From: Lineus longissimus
Taxonomy: Eukaryota > Nemertea > Pilidiophora > Heteronemertea > Lineidae
NCBI RefSeq assembly: GCF_910592395.1
Contig: NC_088323.1
Span: forward strand, 4,526,001 to 4,590,000
Direction: 5' to 3'
Length of the DNA: 64,000 nt
Below, one piece after another: positions 46,179 through 59,739 of the stretch. The notes beneath the pieces are model-generated. The model was not told the DNA's origin and did not search any database. It saw nothing but the letters and a program-made list of their open reading frames with translations. The position numbers and the translations under genes are program-made. Position 1 is the first letter of the stretch. The number at the start of each line of letters is the position of its first letter.

Positions 46179-49100
46179 ATGCCCTCTCAGGGGAAAAGTG
46201 CTAGCTCGCCTAACCATGAACAGTAAGTCCTCTTGGGTTTCGTTCTCAGAAGTTAAAAGTTAAAGTTGAAGTAACAGTCTGATATCAACTACAGTAGAGG
46301 TTGTCGACTTCCAATTTAACCTTGGTCTATCGGTAATTTTTCAGTCAAACTCAAGTGATCTGCTCAAACAGCGCTGCAATCATTTCTGAACGGTACCCAT
46401 CTATTCCCTTGGGTGGAGTAAGGCAAGTCAGGCAAAAAGACCTGGGTCGAGTCTCACGCCGACTATTCCACAGCGGCTGCTCAGCGACGTTCCACTTTCT
46501 GTCAGGGGTTGATGGAAATAAAAAAGGCGGAGCTGTAGTAATAAGAACTAATGTATATTTTCAGGGATATAAAAGAACTTTGTAGATTACTTAGCCTTAT
46601 CAATACTCCAGCCAGTAAACAACAGGTGAGTACATTTTCCATTGCCATTTTTCCAAAGGGTTGTGTCTCTTATAAACCAGGCCGTCGCCTCTTGGTCCTC
46701 TCTTGATCCTCAGAGCTGTCTCCATTGATGCACCGTACGGCCAAGTGGCCAGTCCCCAGAATCCAGCAGTGCTGGAGATAGGGCATCATGGCATGCTGGT
46801 GTCTTGCACTGGCATCTTCCAGATTCAGCCATGTTCATCCTGTTCAGGTGGTCTTGTAAAGTCAGCAGCAGCCTGACCTATGACAAAAGCGGTAGTTACC
46901 TCATCTCCTCTGTCCATGTTCATTAGGAGGTTAAACGCAAGAGCACTGTGCCCACAATCTTCATTGTCATAACCAATATTTTCTTGCAGTTGCCGTCCAT
47001 TCAGATAGAAGGTCCTAGTCTCAACAAGTCTTTCCAATGGCCCCTCCCGCTGCCCAAGTCAGGTGCTCAGCAACACCAGTCCACTGAAGCACTCGCTCTC
47101 GAAAAATTCAGGTATTATTTCTTAACTCTAGCTTATATTTAGATATGAACTATTGGCTCTATTTTATAGCGTCACCAGCCTTCTATTACACTCCCCGTCA
47201 AATGCCCCTCCAATAATGCTGGAGCCAGTGATGTAAGTCTTTGGCCATTTCAAGGTCAAGGTAAAAAATGTTCATTGCAGGTTCTGACATTTGCAGTTGG
47301 ATGTGGTTTGAGTGAGATAATAGTATACATTGACATATTTCTAACTTGTGTATTGTTTCCTTTCTTTCAGCCACCGCTACCAGAATGAACGACACTTTTC
47401 AACCCATCCTAACCATGACTACTTCTCACAAATCTTCTCGGCACTTGTCAAACAGAGGTTGTGTTGTTCGTAAGTAATGATAAATCAAAGTCGCTCTGAA
47501 GTCTTTGTCCAATCAAGTTTAACTCGGAGAGGTGTCTATGATCCATGGATCTGTGTGATATTGTTAATGTTTCCAAATGGACGTAGTTTAATTCAGTAAA
47601 TTTACCAATGAGTGCACATTTTGGCTGTTTTTATTGTGACTGTGAGGCAGCCAATCACCCAGAGCTCAGGTAGCACTCTCCAGGGTAGGCTGATCGGTAT
47701 GTTGGAGGGCTTGATAAGATTCTCCACCATCTGGGGAATGATTCTCAAGGGTGTTCTCCCTGCCTTTAATAATCATATTTCATACTTTTTTCCTCGCAGT
47801 GACTGGACGCTGCGTGCTCCTCCCGAGAACATCCTTCGGGTGTTGGTGTGTCTGCGGATCATGACACGGGATCTCAACTATCAGAAAGATTTCTTCCAGG
47901 CTGATGGGGTCAAGGTTCTCTCAGAGGTAAGTTAGGCCACATATTCTCATAGAGTTGGTTACGCAACATCTTTGGTGTATAGATGGTTCCCAGGACATGA
48001 TGGTGGATCCACGTTAGGAACAATTTTGTGTCAAACACAACGTGGGTGCCAGGTAGGAGCTAATTCCGTGACATCAGACAGGTGAGAACTCGAAAGCCAC
48101 CCAGGTCAAATCTAACTGGCGATGAAACATGGCAGTCGACCTGGGAATCATCTATTCATTTTCTCTTCTTTCTGCTTCTTAATTTCTTGTCTTGCTTTGT
48201 TTTTGCAGCACCTACAGCGGGCCACAGATAGTTACCTGTTCTACGGTGATGGACCATTTGTTGTTGATATATTGAAGGAAATGACCAGTAAGTTGAAAGA
48301 ATAATACAGTCCTCGGGGTCATTTGTATGAGGAGTAAAAGTAAGATAGGGCAATTGGCCGCATGGCAACATGCTATGCTCTTTTGACTTGAGCCGAAAGA
48401 TAAAATCACAACATACAACAAATTTCTTCTTCTGTGTGCAGTTGCCTTGAGAATTGGAACAAACTGTGCCCACTTAGGAGTGGTGTTGTCCTGTCTTCTT
48501 CCCAATGCTAGGAATTGTCCTCATTGAACTCGTCTTCTTGCAGATATCTTCCAGAAGTTGTCTACGATAGTCGACCAGCGCCAGTGGCTGGTCGCCTGTA
48601 ACGCTCACAAGGCCCTGGTACTGCTGCTTTCAAGTAACGATGTGATAGTACTGCACTGTACACTACATGCACTTATAAGTTTAGCACAGAGGTAAGGATA
48701 TTTTTAGACTTTGCAGAGGTAATGGGTGAATCCTGTCAAAATCAGCCGTTAGAGCATGTCCAGTTTTGAAGACTCAATATTTTGCAAAGATTTGTTATAA
48801 AAAGTATAACATCTCTCATATCTGTTTTCCAGCAAAGAGCCACGTGTGATGATTGGAGAATTAAACTCCATTGAAATGGTGCTGAGAATTTTACAAGATT
48901 ATGATAATCTCTCCAAGAAGTTGGCTGCTAATCTCCTGCGGACTCTGTGCGCAGATTCCCAGGCGCGGGAAATGGTGAAGATATATGATGGGATTCCGTT
49001 GTTGCTAAGGTGAGTAAATGATCAATGATGAAATGTAGTATGCGATATGAATGCACAGAATGTCAACACGCATGATTTGAGAGAGGAAAAATTGTTTTCC

Positions 49101-52100
49101 AATAGAACGAATACTGGAACTTCTACCATGGTGATTTTCATGCACTGATAATCACCAGTAAACTGAAGGCTGGTTGCCTTGATTCTAATAAATTAGCTTG
49201 ACAATTGATTGATTAGTAAACTGCAGAGTGATTTGTAGCATGCAGTATGAATCTGGGCAGCGTTGATACACGTACATATGGAATCTATAAAGCTCTTTCA
49301 GCAGGCTTATATATATATATAGCACTCTACCCAGGCTGACGGTGTTCAAAGCACTTCATCAAGCAATCTCTTTTGACACACTGTTGGCGAACTTGAATCA
49401 ATATTAAGAAGCCGATCGAAAGTCTTGTCTTGGGGGATAACCCTGTTAGTGTTAGAAACACCCTAAACATGCTCTCTCCGGGAAAAAGTCATGATACCCT
49501 ACAGTATTTAAAAATGTGCTCTTACATGTAACAATTGTGTTGTGTTTCTCTTTCAGTCTGTTGCACAGTGATAACATCAAGTTGTTATGGAATGTTGTGT
49601 GGTGCCTGGTGCAGCTTGCTGAGGACCAGGACGCCTCGAACGATATCAGGACGATGGGGGGGATTCCCCTACTACTCTCTCTGTTACAGTAAGTTTCCTT
49701 TGCCGGAACAACAGCTTCAAGTTTTCAGACCTTGGTTTAACGTTTGCCTGACAGTACAAAGGATCTTTAACATGCTCTGTCATCCAACTAGTTTTCAGTG
49801 ATTGTTGCTGTCCCAGCGATTACATTCTATCTAAACTTTAATTTCAGTGATCGTAAATTTGTGAATGAACGTCCGAGCAGTGCAAACAGTGCTAGTAGTG
49901 CCCCGCCTCACGGGCGAACGCCTCCAACAGGGGTACCTATGGAGGAAGGAGAAGACATGAGGGAACATGTTCTGTCTTTAAAGTCGGGTAAGAAGTTCAT
50001 GTTCGAATTCTTGAACGTTTTTGAAATTCGCTTTGAGTTCACACTACTTTGGGGGATTATTGTGGTTACTTATTCCATTTGTGTTTAATCAACAATCAAC
50101 TGTTTGTCTTATGAAGATATTGATGAGTTCCGATATTGATATTGTTATACTGGAATGTAACTCATCTCTCCATTATCAATTTCAGCATGTTGTGCTGCCT
50201 TGACTGAGTTGGTGCTGAATGATACAAATGCTCAACAGATAGTTCAAGCGAATGGTGTGTTCTCCATAGGCCTTCTTATCCTACCGCAACTAACTAATCT
50301 CGACAAGGATAGAAAGGCCGTCGAAAATTTACAGGTAAATTTGCAATCATTTTCCCTTCCAGTTTATAGAGGAAGTCATAAGCAGTGAAAGTTTTACGAG
50401 CCTTTCTTGCCATCTTTAGCTTCTCAAAATTTTCACTTGAAACATACACACTGGAACTTGACTTCTAATGTCACCTCCTGATATCTTGGAAATTTGTGTT
50501 GTGCTTTAACTTTTCAATTGTTTTCCAGAAAAATGCATTCCGAGCCCTACGGTTCCTGTTCAGTATGGAGAGAAATCGACGTCTGTTTAAACGGCTGTTC
50601 CCACCAGAACTGTATGAGATGTTCATAAGATGTGGTCACTATGTCCGAGAACTCAATACCTATAAGCCAGTTGTAGAAAAGCTGAACTCACTGCCTGTAA
50701 GTAAAAATTGGTTGATTGGTGGTACTGTCAGGAGGAAAGATGACAAAATAAGGTTTTAAAGCTCCTCAGATGCCCATTCTTGAGGTGTGATGGTGTTGGA
50801 ACGTCTATTTTTCAGTATTAGTACTGCATTGAATGTCATTGATGTTTATTTTTCTCTATGTTTCAGGAAGATACAATAGCTGAAATCCAAGAGAATGTCT
50901 TGGCGTTGAATCAGAATAAGACGCCGTCACGATTCATCGGAGATTATGCCGTCCTTGAACACCTTGGGTCGGGAGCATTTGGCTCGGTGTACAAAGTCAA
51001 AAAGAAAGCTCATGGACAATCATTCTTAGCTATGAAAGAGGTAAATGTACGTCTATCCAGGTTTAGTATGGGGCTGGTATTTCAACTGGTCGGTATTGCT
51101 GTTGTCAATGTTTTGATTTGGTAACATTTCCCGCAGATTGTGGCAGCTTAAACTTTCCACATCTGATAATTTCATTGATGCCTTGGTCAAGGAACTGTAC
51201 TGTGATTGTATATCCCTCTACATTTTATTATAGTCACTAGTTATGTGGTCCAGATCTTGTTGTACAAGAGCTGAATTGAACACAGAAGTACTTTAACCTG
51301 TCGATTTGAGTACAGTTGTGCTTAAACTGTATTCAATTGATACATTTGAACTTTAACTGTATCATTCCTCCTTCCAGATAAACACGGTGTCGTCCTCTTT
51401 TGGCAAGAGTGCCAAAGAACGAGACAAGAGTATCGGCGAGATCATCAGCGAGCTGACGATCATCAAAGAGCAGATGAGACATCCGAATGTGGTCAGATAC
51501 TACAAAACATTTGTAGAATGTAAGTCCATGTTACTTTGAGATTCTGGTTTGACCTACTTGACTGGAGAATGCAAAGTAGAAGAAAGGGCTTATTTGAACT
51601 AAACCACTGTTACTCTAGTCGAAGTGGAGCATGGGTTGCCCACAAGTTTTCTCCACTTCCTCTCGTTCTGGGCAGGTTTCTAACTTGTATGCAGGTCATC
51701 ACTGTTGCCCTTGCCTCGTGCTCCTGGTTTGCATGCTAGAAACTGACTTTTATTCATATTTTCAGGTGACAAGTTGTACATTGTGATGGAGCTGATCGAA
51801 GGTGCTCCCCTCGGCGAACATTTCAGCTCTCTCAAGGAGAAGGGGGAGAAGTTCCAGGAGGATCGAATCTGGAATATCTTCATCCAGCTGACTCTGGCGT
51901 TGAGGTATCTGCACAAAGACAAGGGCATCGTCCACAGGGATCTCACACCCAATAACATCATGTTGGGTGAGAATGACAGGGTCACTATAAGTAAGTGCCT
52001 TTTCTATTCTCTTGACTGAACATTATTTTCTTGAAAGGAAGTATCCCTATCTGTTGGAGTAAATGTGTTTGGTTATCATATTTTATCCTTCTCCTTGTCG

Positions 52101-55100
52101 TTTCAGCTGACTTCGGCCTGGCAAAGCAGAAGAGATCTGACTGCAGCAAGATGACTTCAGTGGTCGGAACTATCTTGTACAACTGTCCAGAGATCGTGCA
52201 GTATCACCCATATGGGGAGAAAGCGGACATCTGGGCAATTGGCTGCATATTATACCAGATGTGTACGCTGCAACCGCCTTTCATGGGCAGCAATATGTTG
52301 GCGCTAGTCTTGAAGGTAAGGTGTTCCTAATCATGATTCTTGCCTGTAACATCAACACTTCTTTTTGGATGACAATGAAAAGTTATAGAAGATAATTAGA
52401 TTCTGCAGCATTTTCAAGCCCCAAAACCTTCCAGCCCAAACATCCTCCGAATATCTCTCCAGCTCTTAAAACGTTAACTTTTATGTCCTATCTGTCTCTC
52501 CAGATTGTTTCTGCTGAATATGACCCCCTCCCTCCTGGTGAATATTCCGAGAGAATGGAACAGACGATACGAAGCTGTATCACAGTTGACCCTAACGCAC
52601 GGCCAGATATCTGCGAGGTGGCGGGACAGATCTCGGACATCATTCTCCGACACATGGACATCCTGCGCGTTCACCAGTTTGCCATGGAGAAGAAGTTGGA
52701 GAGAGAGCGGAAGAGAACTCAGAGGTTAGTTAGGACTTCTAAAAATCAAATTCTCTGCATGTATGTTCCTATGACTGGGATGGCTAGAGCTTCTGAAGCC
52801 ATTCAGCTCATTCTTATTGTCCAACCTCTCATGTCGTCTGTTCATCTCATTTCAGACATTATTTCGAAGCGAACCGCAACATGCAGAACTACCACCGGCT
52901 TTTCCTCGTCTCGCAAGAACGCTACGACAAACTAGTCAACCTTGCCAGCAGTGGTGGAGGCTCCAGTATGAAAGATGGCGAGCTCAGCGATGCCGACGGT
53001 GTCTTCTCCGACGTCGACTCAACTGGGAGTCGTGGCAAGAGGCGTATTCACAAGACCAGCGGCAGTAGTCGGAGTGACAATGAAGATAACACAAACGATA
53101 AAGGTGTGGACAAAGTTTTTTTAGTCTGGGATTATTACATTTCAGATACTGTAAATACTGGTGTGCCTTCGATCTTCTTTTGTTGATGTGAAGTTTTACA
53201 CAAGTTGAAAAACTGGTTGTAATATGTTTGGAGTCCTGTGTGTGTGTGTGAAATTAGTACAAAAAATCGAAGTTGCCTGGGATTCGAACCACAGATCGAA
53301 TCCCTGTCAAGGAAACTTCATTTAAAAAATGACATATGAGTATAATGAAGTGATTTCAAGTATATCTAGGTTCCTTTGGATCTCACGCTTGGTATTCAGT
53401 TCTGATTGTCTGATGTTTATTTTCCTCCCCAGCCATACTACAGAAACTTCCACCCTTAAAACCCAAGCTGACTTTGTACATACCTCGCCACCCGTACCCA
53501 GGTACAGGAACTGAATATAAAAAATCTTCACAATTTCTTTGATATTCTCTTCACAATAAATTTGGTTGAAGTAAACTTTTCACTTTTTTGGCAAAAGTTT
53601 ATTTCAGCTCACAACATTGTTTTTTCCCTGTGTGTTCTTGATTTTCTATCTAGTCAATTTGTTTTAGGTTTACTTACAGACAAGTTTCTCACATATCTAT
53701 TTCACTCGCCGCTCTGGTGCTTAAACCTGCACAACATTGAATCAACCAAGGTTTGAATTGTATGCACTGATCCGTGTTAATCAAATACTTACTTGGGTTA
53801 GGCTTGTGTGAGCCAGGAGGTCTGAGATTTTACCACTTTAAAAGTGTTTGTTTCGCTCCAGGTTGGACAAGTGACGATGACTTTGAAAGCTTTGAGAGCT
53901 TCAGCAGCAACAGCAGAGGTAGCAGCGCGGGAAGTAGTCGGTCACTCGAGTTATCCGGCACACTCAAGGCAGATGGCGAGACGACGTTTGCGCTACCGAA
54001 GCCGCCCATTCCCTCCAGGCGGCGTGACCGGAGGCAAAAACTTGATGAGGAGCTGACTGTTGACATTCCAAACAATTCACCCAATAGTTCTAACAGTGGT
54101 AGGTTGAATTTGGTGTTTATCATCGGAGTGTCTATTTCACTGTTTCACTCAGAAAGTCAGGCCATTTTTGGCAAGAAAGTTGGTTGAAGTTAGTCTATTT
54201 CATCAGATTTTATTTTAACTGTGAGGAGGGGTGATGAATTCTGGCATCAGTTATGTTAGAAAGTATCCCAACAGCCACATTTACTCAAAGTTCGTTTATG
54301 TCAATGAAGATACTGTGGCGTGCACAGAAGCTGACTCAGCTGTCTAAATATTCAAAGTGAGACTTCATTCTTGGATGAATCTAGGCCAGCCAACCCAGGA
54401 ACCCAAACCTGTGGCTTCTTTAAAGTGGTGGATTCCTTATGTATTTACAAGGATCAATTTTCTTCCAGCCAAGTTATTAAACATCAGTGCGGTCAGTCGG
54501 GATTCTGGCCTAAGTTCCGGTGACCCATCACCAAACACCACATCGTTATCATTCCCAGACGCCAGTCCCCAAGGAAAGCCTCCGTCCGTTGTATCTCGTT
54601 CAATCAGCTCAACAGAGAGTGGAGCAGTCACACGACGGGTCTCGAGTGCTAAGACACGTCCAAGTATGTTTGTATTTCATCTCTGTTGATTACTTGTAGT
54701 ATATTTTTAGTTGTGACTAACAGAATCTAACCCCCGTTAAAGGTGATGGATTTTTCCAGGACAAGTTTTTAGAATTGCAGAAATTGTCAGATATATATCT
54801 AAAGGCTTTGGCTGTCTATGGTACAGTTCCGTCATAATGATTCCATCAAAATCTGAATGTAATTTCCTTGCTGTACTTTAACCATTTTAACATCTCTAAC
54901 CAATGCATTTCATCTTATTTCAATCACTAACAAAACTTAGGAACTTTTGGTAAGGTTTAAAGAAATCTTGATACATTTGCATGTCTTAATTTCGTGTTAA
55001 CTGCACATCTTTCCTGGTTTTTCTGAGCTGGTTCAAAGAATCAAGTCTTATTTAGAGTAAAAACTAGATGTCTGCTTGGTCTAAAGCCTGAGCCAAATGG

Positions 55101-57169
55101 CTCATCAGGCCGAGGCTTGTACCGGATTCCATAGCATTTATTAAGCGGAGAATCATTTCCCTGGATAAAGGATGCAGGTCCATCGCATGTTGACTTCCCA
55201 GTAAAGTCTCTTTGTCAAGCAGAGACTTCCAAATACAAAGATTTTATCAATGCGGTCACCCACTGCTTGTGAGCCTTGTTGCTGTGTAATGATTTTCGCA
55301 CTGAGATTTTTCATTTTATTTCACTGTTTTCTAGCACATTTAAAGACCAAGAGGTCCCTGAGTACAGGTAGACACCGTACTTCATATCATTCTTGATGTA
55401 GACTCATTCTTAGTCTGTACAGAAGTAGCAATATGCCTCTTATGGTTCATCTGTACATAGATATCATGAGAAAATGATAGCTGCCACTGAAATTTTTTTG
55501 TGATGTCATTTAAAAGCGAATACAGTATTCAAGACTCAACATAACATACTGTCTGCAGCTTTCGTTTGCTGCCTGATATTTGAAAAGACAGTTTTTAGGC
55601 ATAGTGTGACTGGTGCCTGTCCGACTAAGATGTGATATCGGTCATTGGCAGAAATTTGCCATGTTTGTATGAAAGGCCTCCTTCAAGGGCAGTTGCTTGT
55701 GTATCTGTCTCCATACAGTGTCCACAACACTGCCTAAATCTGAGCTGTATGTCCATTCCCTTTGTTTCATAAATTTTGGTTTTGAGGGTTTGCATGAGGT
55801 ATTTATATGTAATGTCTTTTCAGTTGCTTCAGGATACTAGCAAATTCAAGTGTCTATTTCTCTTTTTGCTTCATCAGGTGGAGGTGTAATCAGCCTGTCA
55901 TTCCATGTTATATATTACTGTTTACATGTATTTTCGTAGTCATGTCATCTGTATATTTACCAATAGGATTCATTGTATATCAGGCCAATTTTGGTATAAA
56001 ACCAGCAGAAGATAACTTGAAGAAGTGCTTTGAGTTACTAAATATTCTCTTGGTCTTGAATGATTTCAATTAGTTGTGCCTAAAATTACTGCCTGGTATT
56101 CCCTAATTGTTCTAAAATAGAGAATTCTTGTTCCTCTCTTTTCTTGAAAGTCATTTAAATGTTAGTATTTGTTTCTCTTTGTAGGTAGTGCCAATACTGC
56201 CACATTAACCATCTCGCCGAGGAAGGTCAGGCAGATCAATGACCCCATTCTACAGATGCTTAACCAGCTACATAAGATCATATACACCTCACAGGTAAGA
56301 ATTATGCTTCTTTAAAAGTCACTTTGTCCCAGATAATCTTCTGGTTGTGACTTTGTCCTAATTAGACCCATTGGCGATCAATGGACAATTAAGTCAAGGA
56401 TTATAGAATTGCTCTTGGTTCAACCAGTCATTACCGTAAACCACAATATGTCCTGCCCATAGTACATTGACCTTTGAGGACAATTTGCATGACAGAAAAT
56501 TACCCCGGCTCCTTTCCATTAACAAACATTACATTCTGACAACATACTCTTCTCCTCCACAGCTGCCACCAACTCTATGTCACAACCCGAGACGCCGAGT
56601 GATAGAACGCTTCAAACGGGCGTTATTCGCCCCACAGAGTACGTCATTCAACCTGAAGAATGAATTAAAGAAGTTGTTGACGGGATCGAGGGAGTTGATC
56701 GACCTGAACTTTGGCCCGAGCGAATCGCCATTGGTTAATCGCGAGGCGAGCCGTGATCCCGAGGTGCTGACTTTGAATGCAGAGAAAGGAGGAGGTAGGA
56801 AATTATTGAAGTTGTTAGTGTATTGAATGTTGGACTTCCTGTATAGGATGGGGTTAGTTGACTCCCTTTCAAGTAATTAGTACGAGATGTCTTAGAAAAG
56901 GACTCTTTCTCCCAAGAAAAACGCTAACCCACAGTTCATGTACATGTTGAAATTCAATATCCAAACATTCGAGTAATATTTGTTGGTGTTTTCTTTCTTC
57001 AGGTTTGGACACCGATCATAAAGATATTGGTATAACGTACGAATCCATGCAAGGAATCATCGAAAGTGTTCTTGTGGAGAGTGGATATTATGACATGTCG
57101 CCAGCAGCGCGTCACAGCCGGACTAACCCTCTCGGGGGCCCACACATAAGGGCGCATACGGAGAGATGA
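46179..57169 (+). CDS. NEK10: NEK10, NIMA-related protein kinase with N-terminal armadillo repeats
   Basis: Twenty-five coding exons: 46179-46222, 46565-46625, 46990-47111, 47371-47469, 47800-47926, 48209-48287, 48544-48691, 48833-49009, 49557-49688, 49848-49987, 50186-50334, 50529-50696, 50867-51040, 51378-51519, 51766-51990, 52107-52315, 52504-52724, 52856-53103, 53433-53501, 53862-54098, 54469-54663, 55335-55367, 56185-56294, 56563-56794 and 57003-57169. The total is 3,708 bases, 1,235 residues plus stop, all phases consistent; vertebrate NEK10 is about 1,170. The ATG gives MPSQGKS, like the start of the vertebrate protein. Residues about 80-480 are armadillo-type helical repeats. In the kinase domain are the glycine loop GSGAFG (516-521), AMK lysine (539), HRDLTPNN (644-651) and DFG (664-666). 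Thr replaces the usual Lys after HRDL, as in other NEK10s. A basic coiled coil (EKKLERERKRTQR) and a Ser-rich tail follow. The conserved C-terminus includes DPILQMLNQLHKIIY and RRVIERFKRALF. NEK10 is linked to the G2/M checkpoint and motile cilia. Least certain exons: 53433-53501 and 55335-55367. Confidence 0.96.
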
Positions 57170-58444
57170 TTGTATTGTCTTGGTGACAACGAGTGTTATT
57201 GTGCATTTATTCTGGTCTAGTTATTTGTTGGGGATATGATATTGATGTGACTGTATTGTGGGGCTGATGTGAGTGTGGAATAAGACGTGGAGCTGCCGGC
57301 TTGGTGAAATATCGATTCAATATCAATTTGGATATGGAAATCTTGGGGCATTCAGAGGTGTATATGAATATTAGTGAAGACACTAAAAATGTACTAGGTT
57401 TGTTTCATGATTACGTAAAGAAAGACTGTTTTTTTGGTGTAAAAAACCAAATGTTTTGCGCCAACGTGATGAAATCATGAAAAAATAAGTCCCAATTTAG
57501 GAAAGCAGGTGTGCCCAAAATGATGTGATCGGGAGGCTGTACACCTCGTCTGTCAATGGAGTCCAGTTCTTGTTTTTGTTTATTTATTTGTAGATGTACC
57601 CTGTACAGTGAATGGTAGTTTTCCTACTCAAACATGTTTATCATGTTGACATGTGTTGTTTAAAGATTTTACTGCTAATATTAATGTATTTCATCAATTA
57701 CCATCGCTCGGTACATACACCAAGGTCATTGTGGCAGACAATTTCATGCAATACATGTAGTATATGGTTGTCAAGTTATGTTAGTGATTCAGTTGATTTT
57801 AATTGGTACGCAATACTGTCTAAAATATTTATCCCTCTATAAAATACAAGATATTTATTAATCATACAACCGTCCAGTGATCTAAGTCATTACTAAGGTT
57901 AAAGACAGCTCTTTTGTGGTGATTGTTTCTACTCAAAAGTATATGAAGCCCTCCGTATTAAAACACAAGATATATTATTTATTAATTTATTGATCACACA
58001 ACCGTCCAGTGATTATTTGTCATTACTGAGTTTGAGAATGTGTACATGTAAGTTACATTTAGTTTATGTACATGTAATAGATGTTTTATTATCATTTTGG
58101 ATTGATAGTAGTCTGTTGTTGATATGTCAAGTTATCAATTCCGTCCTGTAAATTTTCTCCTGGATTTTTATCACATTGATTTTAACTACATGTATAGGAT
58201 TTATCAAAAACTGTTGAAATATTAAAAAATATTGCAACTCTTCATTTATCTGTCGCAGAATATACATAGAACAGCAACACATGAATGCAGTTAAGTAGCT
58301 TTGACGGCTGATACCAACAGACTGTTACAGCTCGCTATCAAATGAAAGTAAGACTAAGAGACTGTTGTAATTGAGGGGAGTGTGTGAACAGTCATTAGCT
58401 TTGGTGCTGTTGGTGAAAGTTAGTTTTCTCTACTGAAAAATAAA
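57170..58444 (+). other. NEK10: NEK10 3' UTR, with a duplicated segment
   Basis: The 3' UTR begins after TGA at 57167-57169. AATAAA at 58439-58444 is a good candidate signal. A segment of about 60 bp with ACAACCGTCCAGTGAT and TCATTACT(A/G)AG occurs twice (57845-57897 and 57965-58030), about 122 bp apart. Confidence 0.5.
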
Positions 58445-59739
58445 AAAGAATGTGTGAAGTGTTTCCTGGTTTGTTTTACTAGGCCTAGCTCTTTATGATG
58501 TTGTCAAATGTTAATCAACTCTGTAACCTCATTAAGGATGGGGATTGGGGAACCTACTGGGGATGGGATGGGGGGGGGGGGCTAAACTATTTCCGGCCTT
58601 TGTTTGCTTCTGACAAAGCAGGGTCTTTTATTTTAGACGTGATTTATGATTATGAGTGTCCAAGTTCATTGTGTCTATCATCGTGATGCCAAGTCTGTAA
58701 ATAATATGGTGTCGTGTTGTTAATGAGCTGACTTGACTTTCCTTTGTTTTCTGTCTTGTGGATGATTCACCAAGTTTCGTCCCTTCATCATTACGGTGCT
58801 AAATAAGTTAGGCCTGGATAGCTCTACGGAAGAAGCAGGTCTCACTGGTTGTGACTACATTGGATGCTTCATAGCTAAAGACAAGTGATATGTCTCACTG
58901 GTTGTGACTACATTGGATGGCTCTTGGTGGCATGTCTCATTGGCTGTGAAGTGTCATATTTCACAGACACAGGTTGAACTTGTTTGGATGGCTCGATCTA
59001 TATAATCTTGCTGGTTGTGATGTGATTGGATGGCTCTGAAATCGCACATTTAGCAGCTTGTGACTTCAGTGGATGGCTCTGCATAAGAAACCTATAATCA
59101 TAGCATGTCATCAAAGGGTAGGAAACTTTTTCAGGGGACACTTGTTACTGCTACACCAGCATTGAAAAGCGCCCTGCTGTGGCATTCAGTGGAACCTGGC
59201 AGACGATTGTGATGACGTCATCGTCGGAACCTGAACGAAATCAGCGCCTCTAGTGTCAAGATTGATATCCATTCCTGGTACTTCATTTAGCTCATCACGA
59301 ACTATTTTACTAAATTTGTGGCTGGTGTCTCGATAAAAACACTCTGAGAACTGCGCTAAAACTGATTACAATGTCATTTTAAAGGTGTTAGTTTGAAAGA
59401 TAAGAAAAACGAAGATGTAAATGAGCCTTCTTATGTTTTGAAAAGGTACATGTCGGTCTTTATTGGTCATGGAGTTGTGTGATTTTGAGCAGCCATTGAT
59501 TTTCTTTTGTCACTTATCATCATTATGAGACTTGGGCCTACACTTCACCTTTGCACCCAAATGCCCCAGGCTGCAAGTCGTTGGTGGTTGTATTGCTTGA
59601 ATGTGGTAATTCAGTGTTAAACAGGATGGGGGCAATTTGGGCCTGATCTGGCATGAAGATTCACACCAGGTTCAATAGTAATGAATATCTTATTTCGTTT
59701 CAGGTCTAGAATCGACTGACGATTTGGATCAACTGCAAA
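58445..59739. other. Intergenic DNA and 5' exon region of the zinc-finger gene
   Basis: A degenerate repeat lies at 58835-59085. TTTCAG ends at 59703, so the first coding exon of the zinc-finger gene starts at 59704 with 36 bases of 5' UTR and has an upstream non-coding exon that I cannot locate. A 12-base G run lies at 58570-58581. Confidence 0.5.
58835..59085. repeat. Degenerate tandem repeat, about 50-60 bp, five units
   Basis: The core (T/C)T(C/G)GCTGGTTGTGACT.. followed by TTGGATGGCTC recurs from about 58840 to 59080. The first two units share TCTCACTGGTTGTGACTAC and then ATTGGATG; the later ones diverge. Confidence 0.65.

Noticed and set aside
53270-53310. tRNA-like B box in a NEK10 intron (GGTTCGAATCC on the minus strand)
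   Set aside because: Only the box is present; no acceptor pairing, A box or SINE tail was found.
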